A stretch of 64,000 bases of DNA, from NCBI GenBank assembly GCA_965140765.1, contig OZ223309.1, forward strand, positions 1,178,001-1,242,000, given 5' to 3'. The DNA comes from Sunxiuqinia sp963678245. GTDB taxonomy: Bacteria > Bacteroidota > Bacteroidia > Bacteroidales > Prolixibacteraceae. The translations under genes and the position numbers were made by a program. Each line of letters opens with the position of its first letter. Within the stretch, counting starts at the first letter, position 1. Positions 1-9,775 of this stretch are shown here, in pieces. A model generated the notes under the pieces. The model saw only the letters and a program-made list of their open reading frames with translations. It searched no databases and was not told the origin of the DNA.

Positions 1-1
1 T

Positions 2-373
2 CACCCTAGGCAAGTTATTTTGTACGAAGGTGAAAATGACATCGCTGCAGGCGAAAAACCTGATTCAATTTTTGCTGAATTGTTGCAGTTGGTAGAATGG
101 ACAAGAGAACAAATTCCCGGTATTCAAATTTCATTGGTGTCGATGAAACCTAGTCCCAAAAGATGGGAACTTAAAGAAACAATGCTGGTGATGAACCAGA
201 AACTTATGCAATTTGCCGCGAATAATGAAGATATCGATTTTATTAACATTTGGGATCCTTTGCTCGAACCCAATGGGGTTCCGGTAAACGAGAACTACCG
301 TAAAGATTTTCTTCATTTAGATGCCAAGGGATATGAAATCTGGCAAAAGGCAATGGCACCATATTTAAAATAG
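2..373 (+). CDS. SGNH/GDSL-type hydrolase, C-terminal part
   Basis: The 5' end lies outside the window; the frame is open from base 2 to the stop at 371-373. The visible part is the C-terminal half of an SGNH hydrolase: YEGEND near the start matches block III (G-x-N-D, oxyanion-hole Asn), and DFLHLD near the end matches block V with the catalytic Asp and His (D-x-x-H). The Ser block is upstream and not visible. Such enzymes remove acetyl or other ester groups, and in this setting polysaccharide de-esterification is a reasonable inference. It precedes the sulfatase by 37 bases and probably shares its transcript. The family is clear from the motifs; the substrate is unknown. Confidence 0.75.
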   Translation, partial: HPRQVILYEGENDIAAGEKPDSIFAELLQLVEWTREQIPGIQISLVSMKPSPKRWELKETMLVMNQKLMQFAANNEDIDFINIWDPLLEPNGVPVNENYRKDFLHLDAKGYEIWQKAMAPYLK

Positions 374-410
374 CTAATTTTAGTAATTAACCAAATTGAA
401 GATTTACTCT

Positions 411-1802
411 ATGAAAATAGCGAACTGGCTTTTGCCAGCACTAGGAATATTGGGTTTAACCTCTTGTAATAAAGCTCCCAAAATAACAGAACAGAAACAG
501 CCAAACTTTGTGATTATTTTTTGTGATGACATGGGGTATGGAGATTTAGGTTCTTATGGGCATCCTACAATTCATACGCCAAATTTGGATAAAATGGCTG
601 ATGAAGGTCAGAAGTGGACGAACTTCTATGTTTCCTCATCAGTTTGCACACCGAGTCGTGCAGGAATTATGACTGGGAGATTGCCAATACGAAACGGTAT
701 GTGCAGCGATAACCATCGGGTTATTTTCCCTGAATCAAAAGGCGGTCTGCCTGAATCGGAAATCACATTTGCTAAAATTCTTCAGCAAAATGGCTATGCA
801 ACCGGTATCATTGGAAAATGGCATTTGGGGCACGAGCCACAGTTTTTGCCAACAAGCCATGGATTCGATTATTTCTACGGATTAAAATACAGCAACGATA
901 TGGATCGCGATCCGGATGTTGATTATTATGAAGCTTGCCGGCATCCCAAACAGGAATATTTCAATATCTCGTTGTATCGTAACGGTGAAATTGTGCAACA
1001 ACAAGCCACGCAAGCCGACCTGACAAAAAATTATACCAACGAAGCTATTTCGTTTATTGAAAGAAACAAGGATAAACCTTTTGCCCTGTATTTGGCTCAT
1101 GCCATGCCGCACGTTCCGCTTTTCCGATCGAAGGAATTTGAAGACACCAGCAAACGTGGCCGTTACGGAGATGTAATAGAAGAACTCGACTGGAGTGTGG
1201 GGGAAGTTTTAAATGCCATAAAAGCAAATAACTTGGATCAAAACACCTTGGTAGTATTTACTTCCGATAATGGCCCGTGGTTGAATTTTGGCTTGCATGG
1301 AGGTTCTGCTGGACTGCTAAGCGAAGGCAAAGGTTCGACCTGGGAAGGTGGCATGCGTGTCCCCGGAATATTCTGGGGCCCAGGAATTGTGAAACCTCAG
1401 GAAGTAATGGAAATCGGTTCAACACTCGATCTTCTTCCAACGTTCTGTTCATTAAGTGGCATAAGTCTTTCAAACGATCGAATTTACGACGGGTATGATT
1501 TATCGCCCATCCTAAAGGGCAGCAGACAAGCTGTTCGCGATGAAATATTCTACTATCGGGGCACCCGCATTTTTGCAATTCGCAAAGGAAAATATAAAGC
1601 ACATTTTATTACAAAGTCAGGTTACGGAAATGATAGGAAAGTGGTACACGAAACTCCACTTCTGTTCGACCTGGAACAAGATCCGTCAGAAAAATTTGAT
1701 GTTGCTGCAGAGCACCCAGAAATCATAGAGGAAATCAAACAATTAGTAGAAACGCATAAAAGCACGCTAAAGCCAGTTATCAATCAATTAGACTTATATT
1801 AA
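411..1802 (+). CDS. S1-family sulfatase lipoprotein
   Basis: Type I sulfatase that would hydrolyse sulfate esters on a glycan. An ATG at 411 gives a lipoprotein signal with lipobox LTSC (Cys19), so the enzyme is probably membrane-anchored outside the cytoplasm; a TTG at 396 is in frame but is the poorer start. Metal-binding DD is at 39-40, CTPSR at 79-83 (Cys79 is the residue matured to formylglycine), GKWHLG near 135-140 and SDNG near 285-288. At 463 residues it has normal family length. The gene is followed after 5 bases by the GH43-like gene, so the two are cotranscribed. An anaerobic sulfatase-maturating enzyme is needed but is not encoded here. The exact S1 subfamily and the sulfated sugar cannot be read from the sequence. 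Confidence 0.92.
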   Translation: MKIANWLLPALGILGLTSCNKAPKITEQKQPNFVIIFCDDMGYGDLGSYGHPTIHTPNLDKMADEGQKWTNFYVSSSVCTPSRAGIMTGRLPIRNGMCSDNHRVIFPESKGGLPESEITFAKILQQNGYATGIIGKWHLGHEPQFLPTSHGFDYFYGLKYSNDMDRDPDVDYYEACRHPKQEYFNISLYRNGEIVQQQATQADLTKNYTNEAISFIERNKDKPFALYLAHAMPHVPLFRSKEFEDTSKRGRYGDVIEELDWSVGEVLNAIKANNLDQNTLVVFTSDNGPWLNFGLHGGSAGLLSEGKGSTWEGGMRVPGIFWGPGIVKPQEVMEIGSTLDLLPTFCSLSGISLSNDRIYDGYDLSPILKGSRQAVRDEIFYYRGTRIFAIRKGKYKAHFITKSGYGNDRKVVHETPLLFDLEQDPSEKFDVAAEHPEIIEEIKQLVETHKSTLKPVINQLDLY

Positions 1803-1807
1803 AGAAT

Positions 1808-3541
1808 ATGATTAAAAATGCTTCAACCATTATTGTTTTAATTTTTATATTTATTACCACGGGCTGTAAAATTAAAGAGAATGATCAGAGAGAGGAATTG
1901 AAAACCTTTGCAAATCCCCTGAATCTGGATTATCGTTTTCAGTTGGAAGGGCCTTCACGGCGTGAGGCTGCTGATCCAACAATCGTTTATTTTAGAGATC
2001 GGTATTATTTGTTTGCATCAAAATCAGGAGGCTATTGGCATTCAACAGATTTGGTAGAATGGAGTTTTGTAGAAACAAATGAAATACCCACGGAAGAATA
2101 TGCGCCAACGGCCATTGATATCAATGATACACTTTATTTTCTGGCGTCTTCCAGAACCAAAAGTACACTTTATAAATCCGGAGATCCTTTGTCAGGAAAA
2201 TGGGAGATAACCAGAGATTCGTTGGACGTTGCCGTTTGGGATCCGGCATTCTTTTTAGACGATGATAAACGTTTATATCTGTATTGGGAATGTTCGCACA
2301 AATTACCCATCAAAGGAATTGAACTGGATTATAAAAACAACTTTGATACTATCGGACATCCGGTAGATTTTATTCTGGCTAAAACAGATGAGCATGGATG
2401 GGAAGTTCCCGGAGATTATAACGAACGAATTAATAATCATCCGTGGATAGAGGGCGCCTGGGTAAACAAATATAAAGGGAAATATTATTTACAATATGCC
2501 GGGCCCGGAACTGAATTTAAAAGTTATTCGGATGGAGTATATGTAGCAGAATCGCCACTAGGGCCATACAAAATTGCAAAACATAATCCGTTTGCATATA
2601 AGCCTGAAGGTTTTGCGGCAGGTGCTGGCCATGGAAGCACATTTAAAGATAAATTCGGAAATTACTGGCATGTTGGAACAATGAGCATTTCGGTAAAACA
2701 TCCATTTGAAAGGCGGATTGGGCTGTTTCCAACTTTTTTTGATAAAGACGAGGAGTTGTTTTCAGTAACCAAATTTGGCGACTTCCCCATTCAAATTCCG
2801 GATAAAAAGGTCGCTTCGTTTGATGATGTTTTTCCGTCATGGATGCTACTTTCCTATGATAAACTGGTACAGGTTTCATCGGAAATTGATTCGCATCCCG
2901 TCTCAAATATGGTAAATGAGGATATCAGAACTTATTGGTCGGCTGAAACCGGAAGCGATAAAGAATGGGCGGTGATTGATTTGGATAAAAATTGCGATGT
3001 TTATGCGATTCAAATCAACTTTGCAGAGCATGAAACCAAAATTTATGACAGGCCTGAAGACGTGTTTCATCGGTATGTAATCGACTGTTCTGTAGACAAT
3101 AATAATTGGGAGGTTTTGGTCGATCAGTCTCAAAATCAAAATGATCGTAGCCATCCATATTTTCAATTACCTCAAAAAGAGAATTGTCGATATCTGCGTA
3201 TTCGAAATGTTGAAGTACCTGATGGAACTTTTGCAATTTCTGGTTTTCGGGTCTTTGGAAAAGGAAATGGAGATAAACCTGATGTGGTTTCAGATTTCAA
3301 TATTGATCGAAAAACGGACAGGCGGAGTATTGATTTAAAATGGAAAAAAGCCAAAGGCGCTGAAGGATACAACGTTATTTATGGCACCGATAAAGAAAAA
3401 TTATACCACAACTATCAGGTATATGGTGATACATCGGTAACAATTAATAGCCTGAATATCAATCTCTCTTATTATTTTAAGGTTGAGCCATTCAATGAAA
3501 ACCGGGTTGGACTAAGTGAGCTCACAAAGTTCGTCGAGTAA
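1808..3541 (+). CDS. GH43-like beta-propeller lipoprotein with discoidin and FN3 domains
   Basis: 577 residues with lipobox ITTGC (Cys20). Residues about 50-330 look like a GH43-type five-bladed propeller: ADPTIVYF (Asp56, candidate base), VWDPAFF (Asp145, pKa modulator) and WIEGAWV (Glu215, candidate acid). Residues about 355-485 resemble an F5/8 type C (discoidin) carbohydrate-binding module, and about 490-577 a fibronectin type III module. The likely role is release of arabinose, xylose or galactose side groups while bound to glycan at the cell surface. The architecture is read from pattern, so the GH43 subfamily and sugar are unknown. It sits 5 bases after the sulfatase and 27 bases before the GH2 gene, inside one operon. 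Confidence 0.8.
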   Translation: MIKNASTIIVLIFIFITTGCKIKENDQREELKTFANPLNLDYRFQLEGPSRREAADPTIVYFRDRYYLFASKSGGYWHSTDLVEWSFVETNEIPTEEYAPTAIDINDTLYFLASSRTKSTLYKSGDPLSGKWEITRDSLDVAVWDPAFFLDDDKRLYLYWECSHKLPIKGIELDYKNNFDTIGHPVDFILAKTDEHGWEVPGDYNERINNHPWIEGAWVNKYKGKYYLQYAGPGTEFKSYSDGVYVAESPLGPYKIAKHNPFAYKPEGFAAGAGHGSTFKDKFGNYWHVGTMSISVKHPFERRIGLFPTFFDKDEELFSVTKFGDFPIQIPDKKVASFDDVFPSWMLLSYDKLVQVSSEIDSHPVSNMVNEDIRTYWSAETGSDKEWAVIDLDKNCDVYAIQINFAEHETKIYDRPEDVFHRYVIDCSVDNNNWEVLVDQSQNQNDRSHPYFQLPQKENCRYLRIRNVEVPDGTFAISGFRVFGKGNGDKPDVVSDFNIDRKTDRRSIDLKWKKAKGAEGYNVIYGTDKEKLYHNYQVYGDTSVTINSLNINLSYYFKVEPFNENRVGLSELTKFVE

Positions 3542-3568
3542 TATGTTTTGTTCCTAATTAGCTAAGCT

Positions 3569-6031
3569 ATGAACCGATTTCGGATTCTCATTTGTTTCTG
3601 TCTTATTCTGCTTCATGCATCATGCCAATCGGATAAAGAAGAGCAGGGCGGTAAGCAGATTGCATTTGTTGCCTCGGAAAATAATTCGCGCATGAGGCTT
3701 TTTGATGATGGATGGCGTTTTTCAAAAACAGACGGTGAAGCAGCCGTTTTGCCCGGTTTTGATGACAGCTCCTGGCGAAATCTTGATTTACCTCATGATT
3801 GGAGTATTGAAGATTTGCCCGAGGGAGAAGGAGTTGTTGGGCCATTTTCAAAAGAAAGCCCTGGAGGAATGTCAACTGGTTACACCATTGGAGGAACGGG
3901 TATTTATCGAAAAACATTTAGCATTTCAGAAGAAGACGTCAACAAAATCTTCACTATTTATTTTGATGGCGTATACATGGAATCTGATGTATGGATTAAT
4001 GGACAACATCTGGGTTTTCACCCAAACGGATATGCCCCATTTTATTATGAAATGACCGACTATTTGAATATTCCGGGAGATAACGTTTTGGTGGTGCGAG
4101 CCAGGAATATTGGAGAAAACAGCCGTTGGTATTCCGGTTCCGGTATTTACAGACATGTTTGGCTTCGGATAACTGATCGAGCAAATATTCCGGTTTGGGG
4201 TGTTAAACTTACTACTTCAAATGCTAGCAGGGAATTAGCAACGATCCATTCAGAAATAAAAGTTGATAACCTTTCTCAGACTGATATTGATGTAAAACTA
4301 AAGAATTCCGTATACTTTAGAGATCAGTTTACAGGAATTAGTAATGAGGCAGAGGTCTCGGTTTCTGATAAATCACAACAATCAATAAGTTCCGACATTA
4401 CAATAAGTTCACCTAGGCTTTGGTCCGTAGAATTTCCGAATCTATATACTTTGAAAACAGAGATTATTCAGGATGAACGAGTAGTTGATGTCGTTGAAAC
4501 CAAGTTTGGTATTCGAACATTGGAATTCTCACCAGTAAAGGGATTTTTACTAAACGGAGAGTCTGTAATTCTAAGAGGAGGATGTCTCCATCACGACAAT
4601 GGTATTCTTGGAGCAGCAACTTTTGATCGGGCAGAACAGCGCCGGGTTGAACTAATGAAAGCCAATGGTTTTAACGCCATTCGTACCAGCCACAATCCTC
4701 CATCACAACAGTTTTTAGATGCTTGCGACCGATTGGGAATTTTGGTTCTGGATGAAGCTTTTGACCGTTGGGAACATCCAAAAAGACCAAATGATTATCA
4801 CCGCTTTTTTAAGGAATGGTCAAAAAAGGATATTCAAAGTATGGTGCTTCGCGACCAGAATCATCCGTGCATTTTTGCATGGAGTTACGGAAATGAGATA
4901 TACGAGCGGGCAGATACTTCCGGCATTCGCATTGCAAAACAACTAATTGCTGCAATAAAGGAAGTTGATACCAGCATACCAGTTACCCAGGCTATTTGTG
5001 GTTTTTGGGAATTTAAGGACAGGCAGCGTCCATGGTCTGATTCAGAACCTGCTTTTAGGTTGATGGACATTCACGGATATAACTATAAGTGGCAAGAATA
5101 TGAAAACGATCATGCTCAATTCCCGGAGCGCGTCATGGTTGGTACAGAGTCATTTGCCATGGAAATGTATGAGAATTACCAAATGGCTGTTAATAATCCG
5201 TACGTGATTGGCGATTTTGTATGGACCGGAATGGATTATCTGGGAGAAGCAGGTATCGGGCAGGCATCGCTAGATTCAGTTAATATGGCTTATCCTTGGT
5301 TTAATGGTTATTGTGGTGATATTGATCTGATTGGGTTTAAGAAACCCCAGTCGTATTACCGTGATTTGGTTTGGGGAAGAAGTCAACTGGAGATTGCTGT
5401 TGAAGCACCTGCACCGGAAGGACATAAATGGGTAATTAGTGCGTGGGGCTGGCGTAATGAATTGCCAAGCTGGAATTGGTCTGGACAGGAAGGTAAATCA
5501 TTGGATGTATATGTTTATTCGCAGGCTGAAAAAGTTGAGCTTAAACTGAATGAGAATCTTATTGACACACAATTGTCAACCGATACATCAAAATATGTAT
5601 TCCATTTTAAAGTTCCTTATGAGAAAGGAAAACTTAAAGCATTAGCATATTCTGGTGAAAAATTGATTGCTGAGAAGTCAATTGAAACAACCGGAAAAGC
5701 GTCACAAATAAAGCTTATCCCTGAACGACAAACTGTCACTTCTAATAAAAATGACTTGGCATATATTCAGGTTCAACTGGTTGATGAAGATGGTCTGTTA
5801 GTAATGAACGACGATCAAATTGTACACTTTACGGTTGTGGGTGATGCCCAGATACAAGCCGTTGGAAATGGGAACCCGAAAGATATGAAAAGCTTTCAGT
5901 CCGACAGTTGTATGACTTATTTAGGTCGATGTATGGCAATTATACGGCCAGAGGGAAGAGAGGGGAAATTAACTGTTACTGCCAAATCCAAATCTCTCGA
6001 ATCTGATGGAATTGACGTAATGATGAAGTAG
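3569..6031 (+). CDS. GH2 beta-galactosidase-like lipoprotein
   Basis: 820-residue GH2 enzyme with lipobox HASC (Cys19). The order is a jelly-roll sugar-binding domain (about 40-205), an Ig-like domain (about 210-320), a TIM barrel (about 325-600) and C-terminal beta domains. The catalytic acid/base is Glu443 in SYGNEI and the nucleophile Glu527 in VGTESFA; WTGMDYLGE downstream is typical of the beta-galactosidase branch. It removes non-reducing beta-linked galactose, or possibly beta-glucuronic acid, since family members differ. The gene lies between the GH43-like and GH88 genes with short spacers (27 and 45 bases). The family is sure, the substrate is not. Confidence 0.92.
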   Translation: MNRFRILICFCLILLHASCQSDKEEQGGKQIAFVASENNSRMRLFDDGWRFSKTDGEAAVLPGFDDSSWRNLDLPHDWSIEDLPEGEGVVGPFSKESPGGMSTGYTIGGTGIYRKTFSISEEDVNKIFTIYFDGVYMESDVWINGQHLGFHPNGYAPFYYEMTDYLNIPGDNVLVVRARNIGENSRWYSGSGIYRHVWLRITDRANIPVWGVKLTTSNASRELATIHSEIKVDNLSQTDIDVKLKNSVYFRDQFTGISNEAEVSVSDKSQQSISSDITISSPRLWSVEFPNLYTLKTEIIQDERVVDVVETKFGIRTLEFSPVKGFLLNGESVILRGGCLHHDNGILGAATFDRAEQRRVELMKANGFNAIRTSHNPPSQQFLDACDRLGILVLDEAFDRWEHPKRPNDYHRFFKEWSKKDIQSMVLRDQNHPCIFAWSYGNEIYERADTSGIRIAKQLIAAIKEVDTSIPVTQAICGFWEFKDRQRPWSDSEPAFRLMDIHGYNYKWQEYENDHAQFPERVMVGTESFAMEMYENYQMAVNNPYVIGDFVWTGMDYLGEAGIGQASLDSVNMAYPWFNGYCGDIDLIGFKKPQSYYRDLVWGRSQLEIAVEAPAPEGHKWVISAWGWRNELPSWNWSGQEGKSLDVYVYSQAEKVELKLNENLIDTQLSTDTSKYVFHFKVPYEKGKLKALAYSGEKLIAEKSIETTGKASQIKLIPERQTVTSNKNDLAYIQVQLVDEDGLLVMNDDQIVHFTVVGDAQIQAVGNGNPKDMKSFQSDSCMTYLGRCMAIIRPEGREGKLTVTAKSKSLESDGIDVMMK

Positions 6032-6076
6032 AAATTATTGTTTTAAAATAAATTCAAAGAAAAAAAAGAAGAGTAT

Positions 6077-7312
6077 ATGGAGATTAACATTAAAGGACTT
6101 TTTCAAAAAGTACTATTTGTAGCTTTTATCGGGATATTCACCTTGAATGCAAGTTGTACTGATAAAAAGGAAAGAGATATTGAGCAGGTTATTAATGATG
6201 CGTTAAATAAATCAGTAAGTCAGAGTCTTTTGATGGCCGAGAAATATGCAGATCAACCTCTGGTTTTGCCAAGGTCGTACATTGATGGAGAAATGACTAC
6301 CTCTGATTATGGCTGGTGGTGCAGTGGTTTTTTCCCTGGGGTGTTATGGTACTTATATGAGGATAGAGGTGACGAAGATTTGCTAAAATACGCCAAACAA
6401 TATACAGCAAGAATAGAAGATGCCAAATACATGACAAGTAATCACGATGTTGGGTTTATGTTGTATTGCAGTTATGGAAATGGCTTGCGAATAACTGGAG
6501 ATACCACCAATAACGAAGTTCTTCTAACAGGAGCTAAATCGTTATCAGAGCGTTACCACGAAAATATGGGATTAATTAAATCGTGGGATTTTAATGAAAA
6601 AATCTGGCAATATCCCGTGATTATAGATAATATGATGAACCTGGAATTGTTGTTGTGGGCATCGAAGACTTCAGGTGATAGTACATTTAAGCATATTTCG
6701 GTATCGCATGCTGATAAAACAATGAGTAATCATTATCGTCCGGACTATAGTTGTTATCACGTGGTGTCGTACGATACCATTACTACTGAGCCGCATAAAA
6801 AACAAACGTTTCAAGGGTATAGTGATGAGTCATCATGGAGTAGAGGACAGGCTTGGGGATTATACGGCTTTACTTATATGCACCGCGAAACGAAAGAGAA
6901 AAGATACTTGGATCAGGCTAACCGGATAGCATCTTATTTACTGAATCATCCAAATATGCCAAAGGATTATATTCCCTATTGGGATTTTGATGCTCCCAAC
7001 ATTCCAAACGAAGAGCGTGATGCATCTGCAGGGGCATTGATTGCTTCAGCATTAATCGAGTTAAGCAGTTATGTCGAAAAGGATGCCGCTGATAAGTATT
7101 TGACTGTTGCAGAAAAGCAGATTCGGACACTGGCTTCGGATGAATATACCGCGAAAGTGGGAGAAAACGGCAATTTTATTCTGATGCACAGTGTTGGCTC
7201 CAAACCTCACAACTCCGAAGTTGATGTCCCGTTGACTTATGCCGACTACTATTATGTAGAGGCGCTTGTGAGGTATAAAAAAATGATGGAGAAAACAGCT
7301 CAAGATAAATAA
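6077..7312 (+). CDS. GH88 unsaturated glucuronyl hydrolase
   Basis: 411 residues, lipobox NASC (Cys27). The (alpha/alpha)6-barrel family GH88 hydrates the C4=C5 double bond of the 4-deoxy uronate left at the non-reducing end by polysaccharide lyases. The two conserved Asp residues are visible: Asp124 in NHDVGF and Asp184 in IIDNMMNLE. SSWSRGQAWGLYGF and the DASAGAL segment are also family hallmarks. Its presence implies that the target glycan contains uronic acid and that a lyase acts upstream, yet no lyase gene is in this window. It is in the same-strand run with the GH2 and GH3 genes. A GH105 assignment is less likely because of the WSRGQAW and SNHDVGF context. Confidence 0.9.
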   Translation: MEINIKGLFQKVLFVAFIGIFTLNASCTDKKERDIEQVINDALNKSVSQSLLMAEKYADQPLVLPRSYIDGEMTTSDYGWWCSGFFPGVLWYLYEDRGDEDLLKYAKQYTARIEDAKYMTSNHDVGFMLYCSYGNGLRITGDTTNNEVLLTGAKSLSERYHENMGLIKSWDFNEKIWQYPVIIDNMMNLELLLWASKTSGDSTFKHISVSHADKTMSNHYRPDYSCYHVVSYDTITTEPHKKQTFQGYSDESSWSRGQAWGLYGFTYMHRETKEKRYLDQANRIASYLLNHPNMPKDYIPYWDFDAPNIPNEERDASAGALIASALIELSSYVEKDAADKYLTVAEKQIRTLASDEYTAKVGENGNFILMHSVGSKPHNSEVDVPLTYADYYYVEALVRYKKMMEKTAQDK

Positions 7313-7383
7313 TAAGCTTGGTAAATATGGGAGACATAGGTTAGTCCCAAGTTTATAAATATAAAACAACTAAAATAATATCA

Positions 7384-9660
7384 ATGTTTAAGAATATATT
7401 TTCGGCTATTATAATCATTGACCTTGTTATCATCAGTTCATCAGCAATCATGGCGAAAGGGGATGATGTTCCGAATAAAGTAGAAGATTTGATATCGAGA
7501 ATGACCTTGGAAGAAAAAGTTGGTCAATTACAACAGTATTCGAGTCGATGGGCAATGACAGGCCCTGTTCCTGATGGAGCGGTGGCGCAAGAAATGTATC
7601 AAAACATAAAAGATGGATTGGCCGGTTCTATGTTGAATATAGCTGGGACTGAAGCCACCCGAAAAGCGCAAGAGATAGCAGTGAATAACAGTAGGCTTGG
7701 AATTCCTATGATTTTTGGATTTGATGTTGTTCATGGATATAAAACCATATTTCCAATTCCGTTGGCTGCGGCTGCGAGTTGGGATGTTGAAGCTGTAAGA
7801 ACCAGTGCGAGTGTTGCAGCAAAAGAGGCTGCCGCTGATGGTTTGCATTGGACTTTTGCTCCAATGGTTGACATTTCGCGCGACGCACGTTGGGGACGTG
7901 TAATGGAAGGCGCAGGCGAAGATCCTTATTTAGGATCTGTTATGGCAAAGGCTCAAGTTGAAGGTTTTCAAGGCGGAGATTTAGCTAATGAAACTACCAT
8001 CGCCGCATGTGCCAAGCATTTTGCAGCCTATGGCTTTGTTGAAGGTGGTCGCGACTATAACATAGCTGATATTGGAGAGTCAACACTGAGAAATGTCGTT
8101 CTTCCTCCTTTTAAAGCATGCGCAGATGCGGGAGTTGCTACATTTATGAACTCGTTTAATGAAGTTGATGGAGTACCAGCGACTGGCAATGCTCATTTAC
8201 TGAGAGATGTTTTAAAAGGCGAATGGGAATTCGACGGCTTTGTTGTTTCTGACTGGGCTTCGATTGATGAAATGCGTTTTCATGGAGTGGCTGCCAATAA
8301 AAGTGAAGCCGCCCTTTTAGCGATCACAGCAGGTTCTGACATGGATATGGAAGGACATTGCTATTTCCCAAAACTTATTGAAATGGTCGAAAATGGAGAG
8401 GTCGATGATGCATTGATTGATGATGCAGTTCGGCGAATTCTGACCATTAAATTCAGGTTAGGCTTGTTTGATGATCCATACCGATACTGTAATCAAAATA
8501 TCGAAGAGGTTTTCCTTAGCGCTGAAAACCTTGAAAAAGCCCGTGATGTGGCTCGAAAAAGCATTGTTTTACTGAGAAATGAAAATCAATTACTGCCTTT
8601 AAGCAAAGAAAATAAGAAAATTGCGGTTATCGGCGATCTGGCCGATGACAAAGACACTCCCTTGGGAAACTGGAGAGGAAAGGGCGGACGAAATGTGGCG
8701 GTTTCTCTGCTGGAAGGGATTCAGGATGCGGTGGGAAACAAGGATCTTGTAACCTTTGAACGGGGGCCTGTTTTTGCAGAAAACCTGCCTAAATTTTCAA
8801 CTCTGGTACAAATTAATGAAACAGATCGAACGGGAATAACCGAAGCAATAGAAGCTGCTCAAGACGCAGATGCGGTTGTTTTGGCCTTAGGTGAAAACTG
8901 CTTCCAGTCCGGCGAGGCAAGAAGTCAGTCCGAAATTGGCTTAAAAGGTCTTCAGCAGGAGTTGCTCGAGGCCGTTTGTGCCGTGAATAAAAATGTTGTC
9001 GTTGTATTAATGAATGGTCGGCCGATGGCTATTAGTTGGATGGCAGAGCATGTTCCGGCTATCGTCGAGTCCTGGCATTTAGGATCGGAAGCAGGAAATG
9101 CAATTGCAGACGTTTTATTCGGAGATTATAATCCTTCGGGAAAACTCCCAATGTCCTTTCCTCGCTCTGTTGGGCAATGTCCGATATACTACAATCATAA
9201 AAACACGGGTCGTCCGGCAGAGAGTGAAGAAGATTATATGTTTACGACCAGGTATGTCGACGAAAAAGTTAGTCCACTATTTCCATTTGGCTACGGACTT
9301 AGCTATACAACTTTCGACTACTCAGGACTGGAACTAAGTGATCAGGATATAAAGAAGGGCGATACACTGAAAATTGCAGTTAAATTGAAGAATACAGGAG
9401 CAATGGATGGAGCTGAAGTGGTTCAGCTTTATGTTAGAGATTTGGTTGGAAGTGTGACTCGACCGATAAAAGAGCTTAAGGATTTCAAAAAGGTCTTTCT
9501 AAAGTCAGGAGAGACAAAAAGAATTGAATTTGAATTAACAGCAGATGATTTGATATTCTATACTAAAAAAGGAGTTTGGGAAACTGAACCTGGAGAATTT
9601 CATTTATGGGTGGGAACAAACTCACAGCAAGGACTCCAAACTAAATTCTATTTGAAGTAA
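7384..9660 (+). CDS. GH3 beta-glucosidase (BglX-like)
   Basis: 758-residue GH3 enzyme of BglX length. A hydrophobic N-terminus ending near AIMAKG suggests export to the periplasm. The N-terminal barrel carries the nucleophile Asp290 in GFVVSDWAS and the substrate-binding KHFAAYG; the second alpha/beta domain follows (about 390-620) with candidate acid/base residues, and an FN3-like domain ends the protein (about 660-745). It would release terminal beta-glucose (or xylose) from oligosaccharides. It lies 71 bases after GH88 and is followed by a long perfect palindrome that may end this transcript. Confidence 0.93.
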   Translation: MFKNIFSAIIIIDLVIISSSAIMAKGDDVPNKVEDLISRMTLEEKVGQLQQYSSRWAMTGPVPDGAVAQEMYQNIKDGLAGSMLNIAGTEATRKAQEIAVNNSRLGIPMIFGFDVVHGYKTIFPIPLAAAASWDVEAVRTSASVAAKEAAADGLHWTFAPMVDISRDARWGRVMEGAGEDPYLGSVMAKAQVEGFQGGDLANETTIAACAKHFAAYGFVEGGRDYNIADIGESTLRNVVLPPFKACADAGVATFMNSFNEVDGVPATGNAHLLRDVLKGEWEFDGFVVSDWASIDEMRFHGVAANKSEAALLAITAGSDMDMEGHCYFPKLIEMVENGEVDDALIDDAVRRILTIKFRLGLFDDPYRYCNQNIEEVFLSAENLEKARDVARKSIVLLRNENQLLPLSKENKKIAVIGDLADDKDTPLGNWRGKGGRNVAVSLLEGIQDAVGNKDLVTFERGPVFAENLPKFSTLVQINETDRTGITEAIEAAQDADAVVLALGENCFQSGEARSQSEIGLKGLQQELLEAVCAVNKNVVVVLMNGRPMAISWMAEHVPAIVESWHLGSEAGNAIADVLFGDYNPSGKLPMSFPRSVGQCPIYYNHKNTGRPAESEEDYMFTTRYVDEKVSPLFPFGYGLSYTTFDYSGLELSDQDIKKGDTLKIAVKLKNTGAMDGAEVVQLYVRDLVGSVTRPIKELKDFKKVFLKSGETKRIEFELTADDLIFYTKKGVWETEPGEFHLWVGTNSQQGLQTKFYLK

Positions 9661-9665
9661 ATCGA

Positions 9666-9694
9666 AATGGATCAGATTATTAATCTGATCCATT
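9666..9694. terminator. Perfect 29-base palindrome, probable transcription terminator
   Basis: Immediately after the GH3 stop codon, 14 bases on each side of T9680 are exact reverse complements (left arm AATGGATCAGATTA). There is no run of T after it, so it may act as a bidirectional or Rho-assisted terminator, or stabilise the 3' end of the mRNA. Confidence 0.55.
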
Positions 9695-9775
9695 GGTTGT
9701 GATGTATAGTGTTAGGTTTTTGATAAGTGAATCTTATATATGGAATAGGAGTGATAACTCCAATATAATAATTTA